Shown here: piece by piece, positions 6,701-8,752 of the stretch
Layout of the letters: the number at the start of each line of letters is the position of its first letter
Numbering within the stretch: position 1 is the first letter of the stretch
NCBI GenBank assembly: GCA_023443045.1
Contig: JAEZWK010000020.1
Coordinates: forward strand, 1-8,752
DNA from: Bacillota bacterium
GTDB taxonomy: Bacteria > Bacillota_A > Clostridia > Tissierellales > Peptoniphilaceae
DNA length: 8,752 nucleotides
Reading direction: 5' to 3'
Made by a program: the position numbers and the translations under genes
The notes under the pieces: model-generated
What the model was told of the DNA's origin: nothing
Database searches by the model: none
What the model saw: the letters and a program-made list of their open reading frames with translations, nothing else

Positions 6701-6752
6701 ATTACACCTCCTTTTGGACATTAGGCCCCTTAGGGCAAGGAAAAGTTTTCCG
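6701..6752 (-). promoter_or_regulatory. rpsF leader with two small hairpins, possible S6/S18 autoregulatory region
   Basis: From the promoter, transcription would start near 6752. The leader can form GGAAA-ACT-TTTCC (6739-6751) at its very 5' end and GCCC-TAAG-GGGC (6725-6736). A CCTT/AAGG pairing competes with the second hairpin. In many bacteria the rpsF leader binds the S6:S18 complex to repress the operon. I do not see the conserved CCG element of that RNA motif here, so autoregulation is only possible. Confidence 0.3.
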
Positions 6753-6758
6753 ATAAAT

Positions 6759-6787
6759 ATTTTATCACAATAAAAAAATTTTTTCAA
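6759..6787 (-). promoter_or_regulatory. Sigma-A promoter of rpsF-ssb-rpsR
   Basis: On the minus strand TTGAAA (plus 6782-6787) and TAAAAT (plus 6759-6764) are separated by 17 bases, and TGA immediately before the -10 makes it an extended -10 (TGn). Both boxes are one mismatch from consensus. This fits a strong ribosomal protein promoter. Confidence 0.8.
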
Positions 6788-6794
6788 GATTATT

Positions 6795-6824
6795 TTGTTT
6801 AGATATAAAAAAAAGGGGTATAAA
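6795..6824 (+). promoter_or_regulatory. Probable promoter of the dnaJ-like/clpB operon
   Basis: TTGTTT (6795-6800) and TATAAA (6819-6824) are separated by 18 bases. Transcription would start near 6831, next to the CtsR operator. A second TATAAA at 6804-6809 is an alternative -10 but has a poorer -35. Confidence 0.5.
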
Positions 6825-6831
6825 AAATTTA

Positions 6832-6848
6832 GGTCAAAGAAAGTCAAA
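6832..6848 (+). promoter_or_regulatory. CtsR operator (heat-shock repressor binding site)
   Basis: The sequence GGTCAAA-GAA-AGTCAAA (heptads 6832-6838 and 6842-6848) matches the published CtsR consensus, a direct repeat of (A/G)GTCAAA separated by NAN, with no mismatch. It lies at or just after the predicted transcription start and just before the ribosome binding site, where bound repressor would block transcription. CtsR controls clp genes in Firmicutes, and clpB is the second gene here. Confidence 0.88.
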
Positions 6849-6864
6849 AGAAAGGAGAATTCCT

Positions 6865-7746
6865 TTGCAGTATAAAGATTATTATGAAATTTTAGGGCTA
6901 GACAAAAATGCAACTAGCCAAGAAATAAAATCAGCTTATAGAAAGCTTGCTAAAAAATATCACCCAGATATGAATCCTGATAATAAAGAGGCTGAACAAA
7001 AATTTAAAGAGATAAATGAGGCCTATGAAGTTTTAGGTGATGAAGATAAGAGAAAGAAATATGATACATTTGGTAGTAGCTATGACTTTTCAGGTGGTCA
7101 GAATTTTGATCCGTCTCAGTACGGTTTTAATAATTACACCACTTATACTTCTTCAGCTGGTGGATTCAGTGATTTTTTTAATATGTTTTTTGGTGGAGAT
7201 TCATCATCTAGTAGAGGTTTTGGTGGATTTGAGGATATGTTTTTTAGAAAATCACCTAAAAGACAGAGTGTCAATTCATCTATAAATATTTCGCTTGATG
7301 AGGCTTTTAGTGGAGCTACAAAAAATGTAAATGTCGGTCTAGAGGGAAGAATTATCCCGATGGAAGTAAAAATCCCAGAAGGTATAACTCCGGGCAAAAA
7401 AATAAAGGTAAAAGGTGAAAAGTGGGGTCTAGATGGTATAGATATCATTTTCAAAGTAAATATCACTTTACCAAAAGACATGGAGATAGATGGCACAAAT
7501 ATCATAAAGGATATTTTCATAACTCCGGCAGAAGCATATTTTGGAACTAAAAAAGAGATAGACACAGTTGATGGTAAAATAAAAGTCAAAATTCCAGAAA
7601 GGATTGAGGCGCTAAAGAAAATTTTGATAAAAAAGCGTGGTTTGAAAGATTTATCCGGAAATCGTGGAGATATGTATTTGAGGGTGATCATCCAAAACCC
7701 AGTTTATTCAAAAGAACAAGAGGAGATTTTAAAAAAATTACTTTAG
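6865..7746 (+). CDS. J-domain co-chaperone, CbpA/DnaJ type without zinc finger
   Basis: The product has 293 residues. The J domain is at 1-67 with HPD at 33-35 (KKYHPD), the motif that stimulates the DnaK ATPase. A Gly/Phe/Ser-rich linker spans about 69-127. The two C-terminal substrate-binding domains follow (about 136-290), with [16 protein letters not shown] and the late [12 protein letters not shown] segment. The CxxCxGxG zinc-finger repeats of true DnaJ are absent, so this is the class B (CbpA-like) form of about 300 residues. The start is TTG at 6865: AAAGGAG lies at 6851-6857 and the usual [11 protein letters not shown] beginning aligns with it. The stop TAG overlaps the ribosome binding site of clpB. 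With the CtsR operator and clpB it suggests a role in handing aggregates to DnaK and ClpB; the partnership is inferred. Confidence 0.93.
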   Translation: MQYKDYYEILGLDKNATSQEIKSAYRKLAKKYHPDMNPDNKEAEQKFKEINEAYEVLGDEDKRKKYDTFGSSYDFSGGQNFDPSQYGFNNYTTYTSSAGGFSDFFNMFFGGDSSSSRGFGGFEDMFFRKSPKRQSVNSSINISLDEAFSGATKNVNVGLEGRIIPMEVKIPEGITPGKKIKVKGEKWGLDGIDIIFKVNITLPKDMEIDGTNIIKDIFITPAEAYFGTKKEIDTVDGKIKVKIPERIEALKKILIKKRGLKDLSGNRGDMYLRVIIQNPVYSKEQEEILKKLL

Positions 7747-7755
7747 GAGATAATT

Positions 7756-8739
7756 ATGCAGCAAGATAAATTTACACAAAAATCATTAGAAATATTGGAG
7801 TACGCAGTCTCTACAGCGAGGGAACTAAAGAATCCGGAAATTTCAGCAAGTCATGTGTTATTTGCAATGGTTAATGTAGATTCTGCGGCTAATTTGATAT
7901 TAAAAAAATTAGATATAAGTCTTTTGGATCTAGCAGAAGTTTTGAAGACAAAAATCCACTCTTTTCCCAGAGTAGAAGGCGGTAATTTTTCCTATTCCAT
8001 GGAATTAAATGAAGTCTTTGTTTTTGCGGATGAGTTTAGATCTTCTTTAAATGATGAATTTTTGAGTGCGGAGCATTTATTGTATGCACTTTTTGAAAAG
8101 GCGAGATCACTAAAAGATATTTTCAAAAAATATGGAATAAATAAAAATAATTTGATGGAGGCGCTTATGGATATTAGAGGAAATAAAAATGCAAATACCA
8201 ATAATCCCGAATCCAATTACAGCGTGCTTACTAGATTTGGTAGAGATTTGGTAGAAGAGGCAAAAAATGGCAAGGTAGATCCGGTAATTGGTAGAGATGA
8301 GGAAATTCGTGATTGTATACGTATCTTATCTAGAAGAACCAAAAATAATCCTGTTTTAATCGGGGAGCCTGGTGTAGGTAAAACTGCCATAGTAGAAGGT
8401 TTGGCTCAGAGAATAGTAAAAAATGATGTGCCGGATGGACTTAAAAATAAAACAATTTTTAGCTTGGATATGGGTGCATTGATAGCTGGTGCAAAATATC
8501 AGGGTGAGTTTGAAGAGAGATTAAAATCAGTTTTAGAGGAAGTAGAAAAATCTGAAGGCAGGATAATCATGTTTATCGACGAGATACACACTATTGTTGG
8601 AGCGGGTAGAACCAGCGGAGCTATGGATGCGGGTAATCTATTAAAACCATTACTTGCTAGAGGTGTTTTGCACGCGATTGGTGCTACTACTTTAGACGAA
8701 TATAAAAAATATATAGAAAAAGATCCTGCACTAGAATGA
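7756..8739 (+). CDS. clpB: ATP-dependent disaggregase ClpB, interrupted by TGA and running off the window
   Basis: The visible product has 327 residues; a full ClpB has about 860. The N-terminal domain (about 1-140) has the two Clp-N repeats and the ClpB-like SFPRVEGG (69-76). AAA+ domain D1 follows: [11 protein letters not shown] (174-184), Walker A GEPGVGKT (203-210), pore loop KYQG (247-250), Walker B IIMFIDE (270-276) and sensor 1 GATT (309-312). The frame then reads DPALE, TGA (8737-8739), RFQK. Family members have LERRFQ here, so TGA replaces the first of the two arginine-finger residues and the expected protein continues after it. The gene is therefore broken or misread at this point. 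ClpB works with DnaK/DnaJ to pull apart protein aggregates. Start: ATG 7756 with AGGAGA at 7745-7750, overlapping the stop of the J-protein gene. The CtsR operator upstream predicts heat induction. Confidence 0.92.
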   Translation: MQQDKFTQKSLEILEYAVSTARELKNPEISASHVLFAMVNVDSAANLILKKLDISLLDLAEVLKTKIHSFPRVEGGNFSYSMELNEVFVFADEFRSSLNDEFLSAEHLLYALFEKARSLKDIFKKYGINKNNLMEALMDIRGNKNANTNNPESNYSVLTRFGRDLVEEAKNGKVDPVIGRDEEIRDCIRILSRRTKNNPVLIGEPGVGKTAIVEGLAQRIVKNDVPDGLKNKTIFSLDMGALIAGAKYQGEFEERLKSVLEEVEKSEGRIIMFIDEIHTIVGAGRTSGAMDAGNLLKPLLARGVLHAIGATTLDEYKKYIEKDPALE

Positions 8740-8752
8740 CGTTTCCAAAAAG

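Noticed and set aside
6825..6864. HrcA/CIRCE element before the J-protein gene
   Set aside because: No TTAGCACTC-N9-GAGTGCTAA type inverted repeat is present; the heat-shock signal here is the CtsR direct repeat.
6701..6913. N-terminal extension of rpsF (71 residues) on the minus strand
   Set aside because: It crosses the rpsF promoter and ribosome binding site, is hydrophobic and unlike S6; MRNYETML at 6700 is the standard start.
7143..7691. Minus-strand ORF of 182 residues
   Set aside because: It is the complement of the J-protein gene, which has clear conserved motifs; no independent features support it.
8737..8739. UGA reassigned to an amino acid
   Set aside because: The other recognised genes have no in-frame TGA at conserved positions and use TGG for Trp; a single site at a conserved Arg fits mutation or error better.
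1..8752. CRISPR array, tRNA or rRNA genes, insertion sequence
   Set aside because: No spaced direct repeats, cloverleaf-like segments, transposase motifs or terminal inverted repeats were seen on either strand.

Overview
The window is strongly AT-rich and its gene content and control signals are those of a low-GC Gram-positive anaerobe. It has an rpsF-ssb-rpsR operon in Firmicute order, a CtsR-type heat-shock operator, strong AGGAGG ribosome binding sites, a lipoprotein signal and a secreted papain-like protease with bacterial Ig-like domains. My best guess is a member of the Tissierellia/Peptoniphilaceae (Parvimonas, Peptoniphilus, Finegoldia or a relative). This is inferred from style and gene content, not from a search. 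Genes run off both ends, so this may be a fragment or a short contig.

Left part (1-803): the 3' end of an unrecognised small membrane protein gene is followed by a possible 57-residue ORF joined to it by an ATGA overlap. A terminator-like hairpin lies inside that small ORF. The rest is AT-rich non-coding DNA with a good promoter (TTTACA-17-TAAAAT) and a roughly 180-base leader in front of the protease gene.

Middle plus-strand block (804-5627): a secreted C1-family cysteine protease ends in its own terminator. It is followed by an overlapping pair encoding a zinc-containing macrodomain (protein-ADP-ribose hydrolase type) and a class M sirtuin (SirTM, ADP-ribosyltransferase type), which together look like a reversible protein ADP-ribosylation switch. 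The lipoyl-carrier (GcvH-L) and LplA2 genes that accompany this pair in Staphylococcus and Streptococcus are not next to it. A lipoprotein with a SurA-N-like chaperone region but no visible parvulin domain follows.

Minus-strand block (5679-6700): rpsR, ssb and rpsF, transcribed from rpsF towards rpsR from a near-consensus promoter. It converges on the lipoprotein gene, with one terminator for each direction between them.

Right block (6832-8752): a perfect CtsR operator precedes a TTG-started J-domain co-chaperone of the CbpA type (no zinc finger) and clpB, an apparent stress-induced disaggregation operon. The clpB frame is interrupted by TGA exactly where the first arginine of the conserved LERRFQ arginine-finger motif should be, and the expected residues RFQK follow in frame up to the window end. 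This is either a nonsense mutation or a sequence error near the edge.
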